Counted from the stretch's first letter, positions 18,234-28,557 are shown. The stretch: 64,000 nt of DNA from Thermochromatium tepidum ATCC 43061 (GCF_009664085.1 NZ_CP039268.1:791501-855500), one strand, 5' to 3'. A program made the numbers and translations. Notes: generated by a model not told the origin, from the letters alone.

Positions 18234-19526
18234 ATGTCGGATACATCAGCCAGTCCGGACCGGATCGACGCCGCGCGCGCCGCACTCGCCGAGCAGTACC
18301 TTCGGGTGCGCCGTTTCTCAGAACAGCTCTGCGCGCCCTTGGCGATCGAGGACTATGGCCTTCAGACCGTGGTTGAGGCCAGCCCGCCCAAATGGCATCT
18401 GGCCCATGTCTCCTGGTTCTACGAGACCTTTCTGCTGCGCCCTTTCTTGCCGGGCTATCAGGTCTTCCATCCGCGCTTCGAGTATCTGTTCAACAGCTAT
18501 TACGAACAGACAGGCACGGGTTTCTGGCCGCGTCATGAACGCGGTCTGCTCGCGCGTCCGACGGTGGCCGAGGTCTATGACTACCGGCGGCACGTCGATG
18601 CGGCCATGACGCACCTGATCGCCGAGTGCCCGTCCGCCGACTGGCCGACCGCCGAACAGCGTCTGCGCATCGGGCTCAATCACGAACAGCAGCACCAAGA
18701 GCTCCTCCTCACCGACATCAAACGCCACTTCGCCCACAACCCGCTGCGCCCGGCCTATCGCGCCGATCTGCCCACCACGCCGCCGAGCATCCCTAGGCCA
18801 CTTCGGTGGCTCGACTTTGAAGGCGGACTGATCGAGGTCGGCGCTGCGGGTGAGGGTTTCCATTACGACAACGAGACACCGCGCCATCGCGTCTTCGTCG
18901 CCCCCTTCAGACTCGCCGACCGCCCCGTGACCAATGGCGAGTTCCTGGAGTTCATCCAAGACGGCGGCTACCAGGACACCCGGCTCTGGCTCTCGGACGG
19001 CTGGGCGACGGTCAAGCAACAGGGCTGGCGCGCGCCGCTCTATTGGGAAGAACGCGACGGCGACTGGTACCTGATGACCCTCTCCGGAATGCGCCCGCTC
19101 GACCCGGCCGAGCCAGTATGCCATGTCAGCTATTACGAGGCCGAGGCCTATGCGACCTGGACCGGCAAGCGGTTGCCGACCGAGTTCGAGTGGGAGCATG
19201 CCGCGCAGGGTCAGTCGATCGCCGGTCACTTCGTCGAAGACGGCTGGCTGCATCCGCGTCCGGCCCCACAGGGTGAGGGGTTGAAACAGCTCTTCGGCGA
19301 TGTCTGGGAGTGGACCGGCTCGGCCTATCTACCCTATCCAGGCTATCGCGCCGTACCGGGTGCACTCGGCGAGTACAACGGCAAGTTCATGTGCAACCAG
19401 ATGGTGCTGCGCGGCGGTTCATGCGCGACCGCGCGCGATCACATCCGTCCGACCTATCGCAACTTCTTCTATCCCCACGAGCGCTGGCAGTTCATGGGCT
19501 TCCGGCTCGCAGAGGTGGCTGTATGA
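18234..19526 (+). CDS. egtB: Ergothioneine biosynthesis protein EgtB
   Basis: A 430-residue non-heme iron sulfoxide synthase that joins hercynine to a thiol donor using O2. It has an N-terminal DinB-like domain with the iron motif HxxxHxE in NHEQQHQELLL and an upstream His in KWHLAHVSWFYETF. The C-terminal FGE/SUMF1 fold has PVTNGEFLEFI, LFGDVWEWTGS and VLRGGSCATARDHIRPTYRNFF. I start at MSDTSASPDRID; the longer in-frame extension is unconserved. It overlaps egtD by ATGA. Confidence 0.95.
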   Translation: MSDTSASPDRIDAARAALAEQYLRVRRFSEQLCAPLAIEDYGLQTVVEASPPKWHLAHVSWFYETFLLRPFLPGYQVFHPRFEYLFNSYYEQTGTGFWPRHERGLLARPTVAEVYDYRRHVDAAMTHLIAECPSADWPTAEQRLRIGLNHEQQHQELLLTDIKRHFAHNPLRPAYRADLPTTPPSIPRPLRWLDFEGGLIEVGAAGEGFHYDNETPRHRVFVAPFRLADRPVTNGEFLEFIQDGGYQDTRLWLSDGWATVKQQGWRAPLYWEERDGDWYLMTLSGMRPLDPAEPVCHVSYYEAEAYATWTGKRLPTEFEWEHAAQGQSIAGHFVEDGWLHPRPAPQGEGLKQLFGDVWEWTGSAYLPYPGYRAVPGALGEYNGKFMCNQMVLRGGSCATARDHIRPTYRNFFYPHERWQFMGFRLAEVAV

Positions 19527-20554
19527 GACCAGACACGGCGGCATTCCAGGCCTCACCGATGACACAGGCAGATACCTCACCGCAGGGGTGCCTCAGGTCG
19601 CGCATTCGTTTCTTTGACTTTCATCCGACCATGGCCGACGTGCGCGCCGAGGTGCTGGATGGACTGAGCCATCCACACAAGCGGCTGCCGCCCAAGCTGT
19701 TTTACGATCAGCAGGGCTCGCGTCTGTTCGATGCCATCACCGAGCTGCCCGAGTATTACCCGACCCGCACCGAGATCCAGATCCTGCGCGCGCATGGCGC
19801 GGCCATGGCCGAGCGGCTCGGGCGCGGCTGTGTGCTGATCGAGCTGGGCAGCGGGAGCAGTCTCAAGATCCAGACCCTGCTCGCCGTGCTTCAGCCGCGC
19901 GTCTATATCCCGGTCGATATCTCCAAGGCCCATCTGCTCGAATCGGCCCAGGCGCTCGCCGAGCGTTTTCCGGGGCTTTCGATCCGTGCCGCTTGTGCCG
20001 ACTATTCCGGCCCCTTCGAGCTACCGCTGGACCCGGACTGGCGCGATCGGGCGGCCTTCTTCCCTGGATCGAGCATCGGCAACTTCGATCCAAACGAGGC
20101 GCGCGCCTTCCTCAAGCGGGTGGCGCGGGTGCTGGGGCCAGGCGGACGCCTGCTGATCGGCGTGGATCTCAAAAAGGCGCGAGCGGTGCTGGAGGCGGCC
20201 TACAACGACGCCCAGGGTGTGACGGCGGCCTTCAATCTCAATCTGCTCGCCCGGCTCAACCGCGAGCTGGGCGCCGATTTCGAGCTCGATGCCTTTCGCC
20301 ATCACGCCTTCTTCAACGAAGAGGCCAGCCGCATCGAGATGCATCTGGTCAGCCGCTGCAACCAGCGTGTGCGCGTCGCCGGGCAGGTGTTCGAGTTCCG
20401 GCTCGGTGAGACCATCCATACCGAGAACTCCTACAAATACGGGATCCAGGACTTCCAGCGCCTGGCCCGCTCGGCGGGTTTCGTCTCCGAGCAGGTGTGG
20501 ACCGATCCGAAGGATCTGTTCAGTGTCCACTGTCTGATCGTAGAGGAGGCCTGA
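19523..20554 (+). CDS. egtD: L-histidine N-alpha-methyltransferase EgtD
   Basis: A 343-residue SAM-dependent enzyme that trimethylates histidine to hercynine, the first step to ergothioneine. It has the family's YDQQGSRLFDAITELPEYYPTRTE-type N-terminal segment, the SAM-binding VLIELGSGSSLKIQ, FFPGSSIGNFDPNEA, and the substrate loop EIHTENS-like GETIHTENSYKY. The start overlaps the egtB stop, so the pair is cotranscribed. No egtA, egtC or egtE is nearby, as is usual outside actinobacteria. Confidence 0.95.
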   Translation: MRPDTAAFQASPMTQADTSPQGCLRSRIRFFDFHPTMADVRAEVLDGLSHPHKRLPPKLFYDQQGSRLFDAITELPEYYPTRTEIQILRAHGAAMAERLGRGCVLIELGSGSSLKIQTLLAVLQPRVYIPVDISKAHLLESAQALAERFPGLSIRAACADYSGPFELPLDPDWRDRAAFFPGSSIGNFDPNEARAFLKRVARVLGPGGRLLIGVDLKKARAVLEAAYNDAQGVTAAFNLNLLARLNRELGADFELDAFRHHAFFNEEASRIEMHLVSRCNQRVRVAGQVFEFRLGETIHTENSYKYGIQDFQRLARSAGFVSEQVWTDPKDLFSVHCLIVEEA

Positions 20555-20693
20555 TCGCGGTCGCACGGCAGGTAACGGCCTGGTGCTCGTCTACGCTGGC
20601 GGCGGCGATAGCTGTTTTCATCGTGTCCGGCGGACCTGATACCATCGCCTCCTCAATGGTTTTCCAACGGCCACTGATGTGGGAGCGAGCGCC

Positions 20694-21920
20694 ATGTCAC
20701 TGATCCAACCCTTTGCCGGTCTGCGTCCGGCGCCCGGTCGCGCGGCCGAGGTCGCCGCGCCGCCCTATGACGTCCTGAACACCGCCGAGGCACGGCGTCT
20801 GGTCGAGGGGCGCCCCTGGAGCTTCCTGCACATCTCGCGCGCTGAGGTCGATCTGCCCGAGGGTGCGGACCCCTACGCGCCCGAGGTCTATGCCAAGGCG
20901 CGTGAGAACTTCGAGCGCCTGCTGACCGCAGGCGTCCTGATCCGCGATCCCGAGCCGCGCTATTATGTCTATCGGCTGATCCAAGGTGGTCATACCCAGA
21001 CCGGTCTGGTGGTCTCGGCCTCGATCGCCGACTATGAGGCCGGGCGCATCAAGCGCCACGAGCTTACACGTCCATCCAAGGAAGACGACCGGGTGCAGCA
21101 GATCCAGGCGCTCGGCGCCCAGACCGGGCCGGTGCTCCTGGTCCATCGCGCCACGCCCGAGATCGACCGGACGCTCGCCGGGGTCGCCGAGCAGCCGCCC
21201 GAGATCGATATCACTGCTGACGATGGGGTGCGCCATCAGCTGTGGTCGATCGTCGGAGTCGACCTGACCGACCCTCTGACCCAGGCGTTCGATCGGCTCG
21301 ATGCGCTCTACATCGCCGATGGGCATCATCGTGCGGCCGCTGCCGCACGCGTGGCCGCGGCCCGCTGGGGCGCGGCGGATCCCGATGGTCATCAGGGATT
21401 TCTCGCCGTCAGCTTCCCGCACGATCAACTGCGGATCCTTGCGTACAACCGGCTGGTGCGCGATCTCAACGGACTGAGCGTCGCTGCCTTCCTGGAACGG
21501 GTCGGCGAACGCTTCACCCTTGAGCCCTGTGCCGACCCGGTCGCACCCGAGCGACCTGGTGTATTCGGGATGTATCTCCAAGGGGTCTGGTATCGCTTGA
21601 CCCCCTCGGCCGGACTCCCGCCGGCCACCGATCCGATCGCAGCCCTGGACGTGAGTCGTTTGCAGGGGCAGCTACTCGGGCCGATCCTCGGCATCCAGGA
21701 TCCGCGCCGTGACGAGCGCATCGACTTCGTCGGCGGCAGCCGAGGGCTTTCGGGACTGACCAGGCGCGTCGACGCGGGCGAGATGGCCCTGGCCTTCAGC
21801 CTCCATCCGACCCCGCTTCAGGAATTGATGGCCGTGGCCGACCGGGGCGAGGTCATGCCACCCAAGTCCACCTGGTTCGAGCCCAAGCTCGCCGATGGTC
21901 TGGTGAGCCTTGTGCTCTAG
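20694..21920 (+). CDS. DUF1015 family protein
   Basis: A 408-residue member of DUF1015, a family that includes the archaeal free-serine kinase SerK. Hallmarks are IQPFAGLRPAPGRAAEVAAPPYDVLN at the start, RHELTRPSKEDDR in the middle and the ADGHHRAAAA motif near residue 213. Start chosen at MSLIQPF. It sits between egtD and relA on the same strand with 139 and 66 bases on either side. Kinase activity in bacteria is not shown; the assignment is to the family only. Confidence 0.85.
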   Translation: MSLIQPFAGLRPAPGRAAEVAAPPYDVLNTAEARRLVEGRPWSFLHISRAEVDLPEGADPYAPEVYAKARENFERLLTAGVLIRDPEPRYYVYRLIQGGHTQTGLVVSASIADYEAGRIKRHELTRPSKEDDRVQQIQALGAQTGPVLLVHRATPEIDRTLAGVAEQPPEIDITADDGVRHQLWSIVGVDLTDPLTQAFDRLDALYIADGHHRAAAAARVAAARWGAADPDGHQGFLAVSFPHDQLRILAYNRLVRDLNGLSVAAFLERVGERFTLEPCADPVAPERPGVFGMYLQGVWYRLTPSAGLPPATDPIAALDVSRLQGQLLGPILGIQDPRRDERIDFVGGSRGLSGLTRRVDAGEMALAFSLHPTPLQELMAVADRGEVMPPKSTWFEPKLADGLVSLVL

Positions 21921-21986
21921 GACGATCGGTCCAGGCGTAACGATGACGCCCGATCGCCGAGCACTGGTGATTGCACGCACTGCTTC

Positions 21987-24212
21987 ATGGTCAAACCCGT
22001 CTACAACCTGCCCGAGCCGCACACCGACGACGCCCAGGCCATCCGGCACTGGCTCGACAGTCTGGGGGATCAGTATCCATCCAAGGAGCGCGACTGTCTC
22101 GCCCGTGCCTGCGCGGCCCTGGCGCGCCAGCAGGGCGTGCGCCCGGACAGCGGTGAGTCGCTGATCCGACACGGGCTTGCCACCGCAGACATCCTGGCGC
22201 GTCTACGCATGGATCACGAGACCCTGGTGGCGGCCCTGCTCAAGGGTTGTTTTCGCAGCGGCGAGCCGACCGAAGCGGTGCTGTCGGCGGACTTTGGTCC
22301 CGGCATCGCACGGATGGTCGAGGATCTGGTGCGCATCGATCAGTTTGCCGGCGTCGAGGCCGTGATCCCGGACAAGGATCGACCCCAACACGAGGAAAAT
22401 CTGCGGCGTCTACTGCTCGGTCTCGCCGCAGACGTGCGCGTGATGCTCATCGTGCTGGCCGAGCGCGTGCACCTGATGCGCGCGGTCAAGGATCTGGACC
22501 CTGAACGTCGTGTCAAGCTGGCGCGCGACACCCAGCGCGTCTATGCCCCGCTGGCCAACCGGCTCGGCATCTGGCAGATCAAGTGGGAGCTCGAAGACCT
22601 CTCGCTGCGCTATCTCCAGCCCGAGGACTACCGGCGCATCGCCACACTCTTGGCCGAGCGACGTGAGGAGCGCGAACGCGATATCGCCGCCGTCATCGCG
22701 ATCCTGCGCGCGAAGTTCACCGAGGTCGGCATCCCGGCCGAGATCACCGGGCGCCCCAAACACATCTACAGCATCTGGAAGAAGATGCAGCGCAAGAACG
22801 TCGATATCGCCGAGATCTTCGACCTGCGCGCGGTGCGCATCCTGGTCGACTCGGTGGCCGACTGCTATGCCGCGCTCGGCGTGGTGCATGGACTCTGGCG
22901 CCATATCCCCAAGGAATTCGACGACTACATCGCAACACCCAAGGGCAACTTCTATCAGTCGCTGCACACGGCGGTCGAGGGACCTGAGGGCAAGGCGCTG
23001 GAGGTCCAGATCCGCACCCACGCCATGCACCAGCACGCCGAGTTCGGTGTGGCCGCGCACTGGGCCTACAAAGAAGCCAGGGGCCACGACGCCGAGTTCC
23101 AGCGCTGGATCGTCTGGATGCGCCAGTGGCTTTCAAGCAAGAACGACGACGAGACCTCCGCCGAGCGGCTGAAACGCTTCCAGGCCGAGTTCGAGCCAAC
23201 GCACATCTATGTGCTCACGCCCCAGTCCAAGGTGATCGAACTGCTCAGGGGGGCGACCCCGCTCGACTTCGCCTATGCCATCCATTCCGAGCTCGGACAC
23301 CGCTGCCGGGGCGCCAAGGTCAACGATCGTATCGTCCCGCTCAATTACACCCTGCACAGCGGTGATACGGTCGAGATCCTGACCCAGAAGACCGCCGCCC
23401 CGAGCCGCGATTGGCTCAGCCCCCATCATGGCTATCTGATTACGGCCCGGGCGCGCAATCGGGTGCGCCAGTGGTTCAAGCAACAGGACTTCGACAAACA
23501 TCTGCACGAAGGGCGCGGGCTTTTGGAACGCGAGCTGGCGCGGCTCGGCATCAGCGACAAGCCGCCGCTCGACGAGATCGCCCAGAGGTTCAACTTCAGG
23601 CGCGGTGACGACCTGCTGGCGGCCATCGGGCGAGGGGATCTGGCCGTGGGTCAGGTCGCGCGTCAGGTTGGCGAACCCAGGGTCGAGGGGGCCAAGGAAC
23701 GCGAGCGCGAACCTGAGCTCAAAGCGCGCCCGCCCCGCCATCCCAAGACGGGAGAGGGCAGTGATGTCGTGATCGAGGGCGTTAAGGATCTGATGACCCG
23801 CATGGCATCCTGCTGTAAGCCTGTACCCGACGATCCCATCGTCGGCTTCGTCACCCGTGGGCGTGGTGTGACCGTCCATCGGCGCGACTGTCCCAATATT
23901 CGCCATCTGAGTACGGAGGAGCGCGCGCGTCTGATCGAGGTGCACTGGGCCGATCGCGCCGATGGGAGTGCCCAGTATCCGGTCGACCTGTTGGTGGTGG
24001 CCGCCGATCGCAAGGGATTGTTGCGCGACGTCAGTTCTGTCTTTGCCGATGCCGACGTCGCTGTGATCGGGGTCGAGACCCATTCCGAGAAGAGCACAGC
24101 CACTGCCACGATGCGTTTTACCATCGAGGTCGCGGACAAGGGGCAGCTTGCGCGCTTGATGACCAAGCTCCAACAGCTCCCCGAGATCCATCAGGTGCGG
24201 CGCTTCCATTGA
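21987..24212 (+). CDS. relA: GTP pyrophosphokinase (RelA-type (p)ppGpp synthetase)
   Basis: A 741-residue long RSH protein. The N-terminal hydrolase domain is inactive: HETLVAALLKGCF stands where bifunctional enzymes have an HD pair. The synthetase domain is intact (FDLRAVRILVDS, DDYIATPKGNFYQSLHTAV, EVQIRTHAMHQHAEFGVAAHW). A TGS domain (YVLTPQSKVIELLRGATPLDFAY), a conserved Cys region (MASCCKPVPDD) and a C-terminal ACT domain follow. It makes the alarmone on stalled ribosomes during amino acid starvation. The loss of HD identifies RelA rather than SpoT. Confidence 0.94.
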   Translation: MVKPVYNLPEPHTDDAQAIRHWLDSLGDQYPSKERDCLARACAALARQQGVRPDSGESLIRHGLATADILARLRMDHETLVAALLKGCFRSGEPTEAVLSADFGPGIARMVEDLVRIDQFAGVEAVIPDKDRPQHEENLRRLLLGLAADVRVMLIVLAERVHLMRAVKDLDPERRVKLARDTQRVYAPLANRLGIWQIKWELEDLSLRYLQPEDYRRIATLLAERREERERDIAAVIAILRAKFTEVGIPAEITGRPKHIYSIWKKMQRKNVDIAEIFDLRAVRILVDSVADCYAALGVVHGLWRHIPKEFDDYIATPKGNFYQSLHTAVEGPEGKALEVQIRTHAMHQHAEFGVAAHWAYKEARGHDAEFQRWIVWMRQWLSSKNDDETSAERLKRFQAEFEPTHIYVLTPQSKVIELLRGATPLDFAYAIHSELGHRCRGAKVNDRIVPLNYTLHSGDTVEILTQKTAAPSRDWLSPHHGYLITARARNRVRQWFKQQDFDKHLHEGRGLLERELARLGISDKPPLDEIAQRFNFRRGDDLLAAIGRGDLAVGQVARQVGEPRVEGAKEREREPELKARPPRHPKTGEGSDVVIEGVKDLMTRMASCCKPVPDDPIVGFVTRGRGVTVHRRDCPNIRHLSTEERARLIEVHWADRADGSAQYPVDLLVVAADRKGLLRDVSSVFADADVAVIGVETHSEKSTATATMRFTIEVADKGQLARLMTKLQQLPEIHQVRRFH

Positions 24213-24245
24213 ACATCGGATCACCGCCGTCATGAGTCTGCTGTC

Positions 24246-25322
24246 ATGTCAGCCGATGTCCGTTCCCTGATCGCCCTGTGTGAGCAGTTTGCGATCGAGC
24301 GGCCCGTTGAGGCCGTCGCCCCCCTGGGGCGCGGGCTGATCAACGAGACCTATCGAGTCGAGACGGGTGGGGGCTGCTCTGTGCTCCAGCGGCTCAATGA
24401 CCGGGTCTTTCCGGCTCCCGAGCGAATCCTCACCAATCTGGCGCGACTGGCCGAGCATCCCGAGCCGCCGGAGTCGTTTGGACTCCGGGTACCGGCCCTG
24501 ATCCCGAGCCGCACCGGTGCGCCCTTCGTGCGCGATGCGTCGGGGGCCGTCTGGCGTCTGATGGAGTTCATCCCCGATACCTGTACCCTGCCGCGACTTC
24601 AGGAGACGTCTCAGGCACGCGAGGTCGGACGGATACTGGGGCGTTTCCATCGCTGGATATCGGCACTGCCGAGCGCGGACTTCGCCGTCACCCTGCCTGG
24701 CTATCACGACACATCCGGCCATCTCAAACGTCTGATGGCCCTGTCTGATGCGCGTCGCGCTGCGCCGGAGATGGGCCCAATTTTTGACTTCATCGAGGCG
24801 CGGTTGGATCTGGCCGAAGCCCTGGATCGTGCCGTGCAGTCCGGTCGGATCGTGCCGCGCCTCACCCACGGCGACCCCAAGCTCGACAACATCCTCTTCG
24901 ACCGTGACGGACGGCGCGCACTGGCGCTGATCGATCTGGACACGCTCCAGCCGGGCCTGATCCAGCACGATCTGGGCGACTGTCTGCGTTCATGCTGCAA
25001 TGTCCTGGGCGAGGCTGAGACCGATCCTGCGAAGGTTCGATTCGATCTCGTGCTCGCCGCAGCGATCCTCACCGGCTATGCCGAGGTGACGCGCGGCTGG
25101 CTGAGCGATGGGGACATCGACAGCCTGTTCGACGGCATCCGGGTGATGCCCTTCGAACTGGGTCTGCGCTTTCTCACCGATCACCTCCAGGGCGACCGTT
25201 ATTTCAAGGTCGATCGCCCGGGACGCAATCTGATCAAGGCCCAGATCCAATTCGCCCTGGTCGCCGACATCGAGCGCCGGGAGCCTGAGATCCGGGCCGC
25301 GATCCAGGCCGTGTTCGGCTGA
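24246..25322 (+). CDS. Aminoglycoside-phosphotransferase-fold small-molecule kinase
   Basis: A 358-residue protein of the APH/choline-kinase-like family. It carries the Brenner motif LTHGDPKLDNILFD near residue 213 (catalytic Asp and metal Asn) and the magnesium Asp in ALIDLDTLQPG. The N-terminal GRGLINETYRVET forms the nucleotide loop. Overall pattern resembles N-acetylhexosamine 1-kinase-type enzymes, so a sugar or polyol substrate is likelier than an antibiotic. It lies 33 bases behind relA on the same strand and ends tail-to-tail with the next gene. Confidence 0.78.
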   Translation: MSADVRSLIALCEQFAIERPVEAVAPLGRGLINETYRVETGGGCSVLQRLNDRVFPAPERILTNLARLAEHPEPPESFGLRVPALIPSRTGAPFVRDASGAVWRLMEFIPDTCTLPRLQETSQAREVGRILGRFHRWISALPSADFAVTLPGYHDTSGHLKRLMALSDARRAAPEMGPIFDFIEARLDLAEALDRAVQSGRIVPRLTHGDPKLDNILFDRDGRRALALIDLDTLQPGLIQHDLGDCLRSCCNVLGEAETDPAKVRFDLVLAAAILTGYAEVTRGWLSDGDIDSLFDGIRVMPFELGLRFLTDHLQGDRYFKVDRPGRNLIKAQIQFALVADIERREPEIRAAIQAVFG

Positions 25323-25326
25323 TCGC

Positions 25327-28300
25327 TCACTGGAGCGCGTCCAGGATCGGTTTGAGATCCTTGCCGTTGACCTTGAATTCGCCAGCACTGTCGCCCCGAA
25401 CCTCGAAGCGGTGCAGACGCGAGCCGTCGGCGTCCTTTTCCTCCTTGCCCAGGATCTTGACCAGGGCCGCCACTGCCTTCAGGTTGCGCTGTTTGTCGGG
25501 CGGAAGCGTCTGGCCGATCCGCTCGATGAGCGTAGCGAAGTCACGCACCTGGATGTCGAGATTCAGGCGGATCAGACCAGGTGCCTCAGGCGCGCTGGTC
25601 TCCTCGGCGTTGGCCACGCCCCTGATCCGGACCCCGGTTCCAGACATGTCGATGTCGATCGTCTCGATATCGAGCCGGGCGGCCTGTTGCGCCAGCAGCC
25701 CGAGGATCTGAGCCGGATCGGGTTCGCCCTGGAGCAGGACCGGCACCAGGGTGCTGGGTGCCAGACCCGACAGCACCAGATCCAGGTCGACCTTGCCCGG
25801 AACGAGTTCGGGCGGCAGCTCAGGAATCGGTCCGATCCCGGTGTGGTCATAGCGCAGCGTCAGCCGGGGCCTGGGGCCAGTGGCGTCGCTCAGGTCCAGT
25901 GCAACGTGCATGGCATCGACATCCACCGCCGGCGCATCCGGTGTGGCGACGTGCAGGGCGTCGATCGCAAGGCCCAGCTTCGCGCCTGCGAGCGGCTGCC
26001 CGAGCGCCTGTGCCAGACTGGACTCGGCGGGCGGCTGACCCAGGGCCTGGGTCAGAACGATATCCAGGAGGGCGGCGAGCGCAAGCCGGTCGATGGCGAG
26101 ATCGACGCTGAAGGCCCCGATCCTGTTGTCCTGCCCGTCCTCTTCCATCCTCAGACCGCGCAACCCATAGCCGGTGCGCAGATTCCACGACCGACCGGCC
26201 TCGTCGGCCGGACCGCCCTGGGCCGAGACGCTGAATTCAGCGATCCGGTAGTCGATGTCCTCACTGGGGAGATCGGCGGCGAAATCGGTCATGACGACGG
26301 AGGTCTCGACCTGGCCGCTGGCCTGGAGCAGGCGTTCGAGGGTCCGGCGCAGCGTCTCGATGTCAGGTGTCTCGGTATCGGACGCGATCAGTTCGAGCAG
26401 TGGGGCATCGCCGGTGGTGAGTGCGGCCAGATCCAGGTCGCGATAGTCGGCGTTGACACGCAGACCGCCGAGCTGCACGGTGTCGGCCCCGGAGCGGCTC
26501 CGGAGGCGCAGATCGGCGAGTTCCAGGGACTGCGATGCGGTCGTGCGCGCGGCTTCAGGCGCCGATTCCGGGGTGATCAGGAGCTGCAGTCGGCCCAGTG
26601 TCACCAGCCCCAGGTCGGTGTCATCGCTTTCCAGGCTGGAAGGCCCTTGCGGCAGGCCGAGTGCTTCATGGATGGGCTGGAGTCGGGCCTGACCGTCGAT
26701 GTGCACCTGGAGACCTTCGAGGCTGAAATCCAGGCGTGTGGGCAGGGCATCGGGGGCCGGCCAGTCCAGTTCCAGGCGATGTCTGGCGGTGCGGACCGTA
26801 CCGATCTCGTTGCCGTCGCCGTTGCGCAGTGTCAGGGTCTCGGGCCAGCCGATGGCCGCCTGCCAGGCGTTCGGATCGGCCCCCCGGGTCAGGGCGATGT
26901 CCAGCCAGCTCAGATCCAGGATCCCTGCCTCATCCTCGATCCGCAGGAAGGGCAAGGCGACGCGCGCCCTTCCATCCGGCTGGTGGCTGATCAGCGGTGC
27001 GCCGCCGATTTGCACCTCGTCGTCCAAAGACGCCAGGCTGGACGCAAGGCGCGCGATCATGGCGTCTGCCGCCGGTGAGTCTTCGGGAGCAGGGCGCGGC
27101 TGACCCGTGGCGTCGAGCATCACGACCCACAGACCGGTGGCGTCGCTGTCCTCGGATTGGGTGAAGCCGATGGCGATCGGACCCTCAGGCTGGACATACA
27201 GATCGGTGAAGCGGTCCAGGGCCGCGCGGCCATAGCGTCTGGTCCAGAGTGCTTCGCCCCTGTGCGACAGACGGGCGATCCAGGCGTCCTGTCCCTGGGT
27301 CATGCCCGCAAGCCACAGCGCGCCCTCGGCGTCGCGCGTCAGGCGTGTCAGGGTTGCGATACCGTCCTGCTCGCCGACCACCAGACTCAGCCGCCGGGTT
27401 GAAAGCGGCTCGCCGTCGGGCGAAAGCCAGCGCAGCCAGAGCGGATCGCCATCGCCTTCGGCGCCTCGAACCGCCAGCACGATCCCGTCATCACCCAGAC
27501 CGGCCAGGACGGGGGCGCCACGCCCTGCGAGATCTTCATAGGTCCGCTCCCAGGTCAGATGTCCCGTCGGATCGAGACCGGCCACCCAGGGGGCGCCGGA
27601 TATGCCCGCCGACTCGCCGGCGATCGACCAGCCGGTGTCGGTGCGGATGACAGAGCGCACGCCGGTGGTCGCCGGCAGAGCAAGCCGCCACCCCGGCTGA
27701 CCATCGGCGGCGATGAGCGCCGCGAAGCCCTGGGGTGGACGATCGGCGTTGAGGGTCTCGCCGGCGATGAGCGCATTGCCAGCGGTATCGGTGGCCAGTG
27801 CCAGCGGCACCTCGACGGCGGTGTTTTCCGACCCGCCCAGAACCTGGGTCCAGCGCGGTTCGCCCTGAGCGTCCAGGGCGATCAGGAATCCGGCCTGGTT
27901 GTCGTTGAGCACGCCGCCGATCAGGAGGTCGCCCTCACCCAGGGTGGTCACCGCGGTGATGTGCAGATCGAAGGCGCCGCCGAGCATGCGCGACCACAGC
28001 AGCTCCTGATTGGCGTCGAAGCGCGCGGCCCAGACCTCGCGTCCCCCTGGCCCCTGGACGCTGCCGGCCACGACATAGCCGGCATCGGGCATGACGGCGA
28101 GCCCAGCCGCCTCCGTCTCCAGAGACGGGCCGAGGTCCGGGCGGCGATGATCGAAGACACGCATCCCGGCACTGCTCCAGATCCGCTCGCTAGAGAAGGG
28201 CGCGGTCGGCTGAGCGACTGGGGTTGCTGGGGCGATCGGTTCCCGGTCCCAATCGGCGCCGATGGGGCCGGCCTGGATCGGCTCCGGCAGACGGCCGAAT

Positions 28301-28491
28301 CCGATCAGGGCGCGGACCCCGACCCGATCCTCGGCGTCGAGCCGCTGCAATTCGGCCGGCCCCGTCGCCTGTTCGACCCGGCCCTCGACCTCCATGACCT
28401 CGAAGGTCGCGCGGGCCAAGACGCCGCCCTGAGCCAGGAGCAGCAGTCCGGCGGACAGCCAGCGCCAGTCGTGGTGTCTTCGAGCGAGCAT
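25327..28491 (-). CDS. Large secreted protein: beta-propeller-like N-half plus AsmA/DUF945-like C-half
   Basis: A 1054-residue protein with a hydrophobic signal (LSAGLLLLAQGGVLARA). Residues about 120-480 contain at least seven repeats of the form GDLLIGGVLND / AWIARLSHRGEALWTRRYG, the look of a PQQ/WD-like beta-propeller. Residues about 500-1054 are long beta-strands with LDLALAALLDIVLTQALGQ-like spacers and end in RFEVRGDSAGEFKVNGKDL, similar in style to DUF945/AsmA repeats. I start at MLARRHHDW; an upstream ATG at 28551 is less likely. No function can be assigned; periplasmic or outer-membrane location is inferred. Confidence 0.7.
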   Translation of the reverse strand: MLARRHHDWRWLSAGLLLLAQGGVLARATFEVMEVEGRVEQATGPAELQRLDAEDRVGVRALIGFGRLPEPIQAGPIGADWDREPIAPATPVAQPTAPFSSERIWSSAGMRVFDHRRPDLGPSLETEAAGLAVMPDAGYVVAGSVQGPGGREVWAARFDANQELLWSRMLGGAFDLHITAVTTLGEGDLLIGGVLNDNQAGFLIALDAQGEPRWTQVLGGSENTAVEVPLALATDTAGNALIAGETLNADRPPQGFAALIAADGQPGWRLALPATTGVRSVIRTDTGWSIAGESAGISGAPWVAGLDPTGHLTWERTYEDLAGRGAPVLAGLGDDGIVLAVRGAEGDGDPLWLRWLSPDGEPLSTRRLSLVVGEQDGIATLTRLTRDAEGALWLAGMTQGQDAWIARLSHRGEALWTRRYGRAALDRFTDLYVQPEGPIAIGFTQSEDSDATGLWVVMLDATGQPRPAPEDSPAADAMIARLASSLASLDDEVQIGGAPLISHQPDGRARVALPFLRIEDEAGILDLSWLDIALTRGADPNAWQAAIGWPETLTLRNGDGNEIGTVRTARHRLELDWPAPDALPTRLDFSLEGLQVHIDGQARLQPIHEALGLPQGPSSLESDDTDLGLVTLGRLQLLITPESAPEAARTTASQSLELADLRLRSRSGADTVQLGGLRVNADYRDLDLAALTTGDAPLLELIASDTETPDIETLRRTLERLLQASGQVETSVVMTDFAADLPSEDIDYRIAEFSVSAQGGPADEAGRSWNLRTGYGLRGLRMEEDGQDNRIGAFSVDLAIDRLALAALLDIVLTQALGQPPAESSLAQALGQPLAGAKLGLAIDALHVATPDAPAVDVDAMHVALDLSDATGPRPRLTLRYDHTGIGPIPELPPELVPGKVDLDLVLSGLAPSTLVPVLLQGEPDPAQILGLLAQQAARLDIETIDIDMSGTGVRIRGVANAEETSAPEAPGLIRLNLDIQVRDFATLIERIGQTLPPDKQRNLKAVAALVKILGKEEKDADGSRLHRFEVRGDSAGEFKVNGKDLKPILDALQ

Positions 28492-28557
28492 CGTCTGGTC
28501 CTCTAGGGTTGGAGTCCGTCCGTGATTGACCGTTCCATCAGACTTACTCATTCCTGC

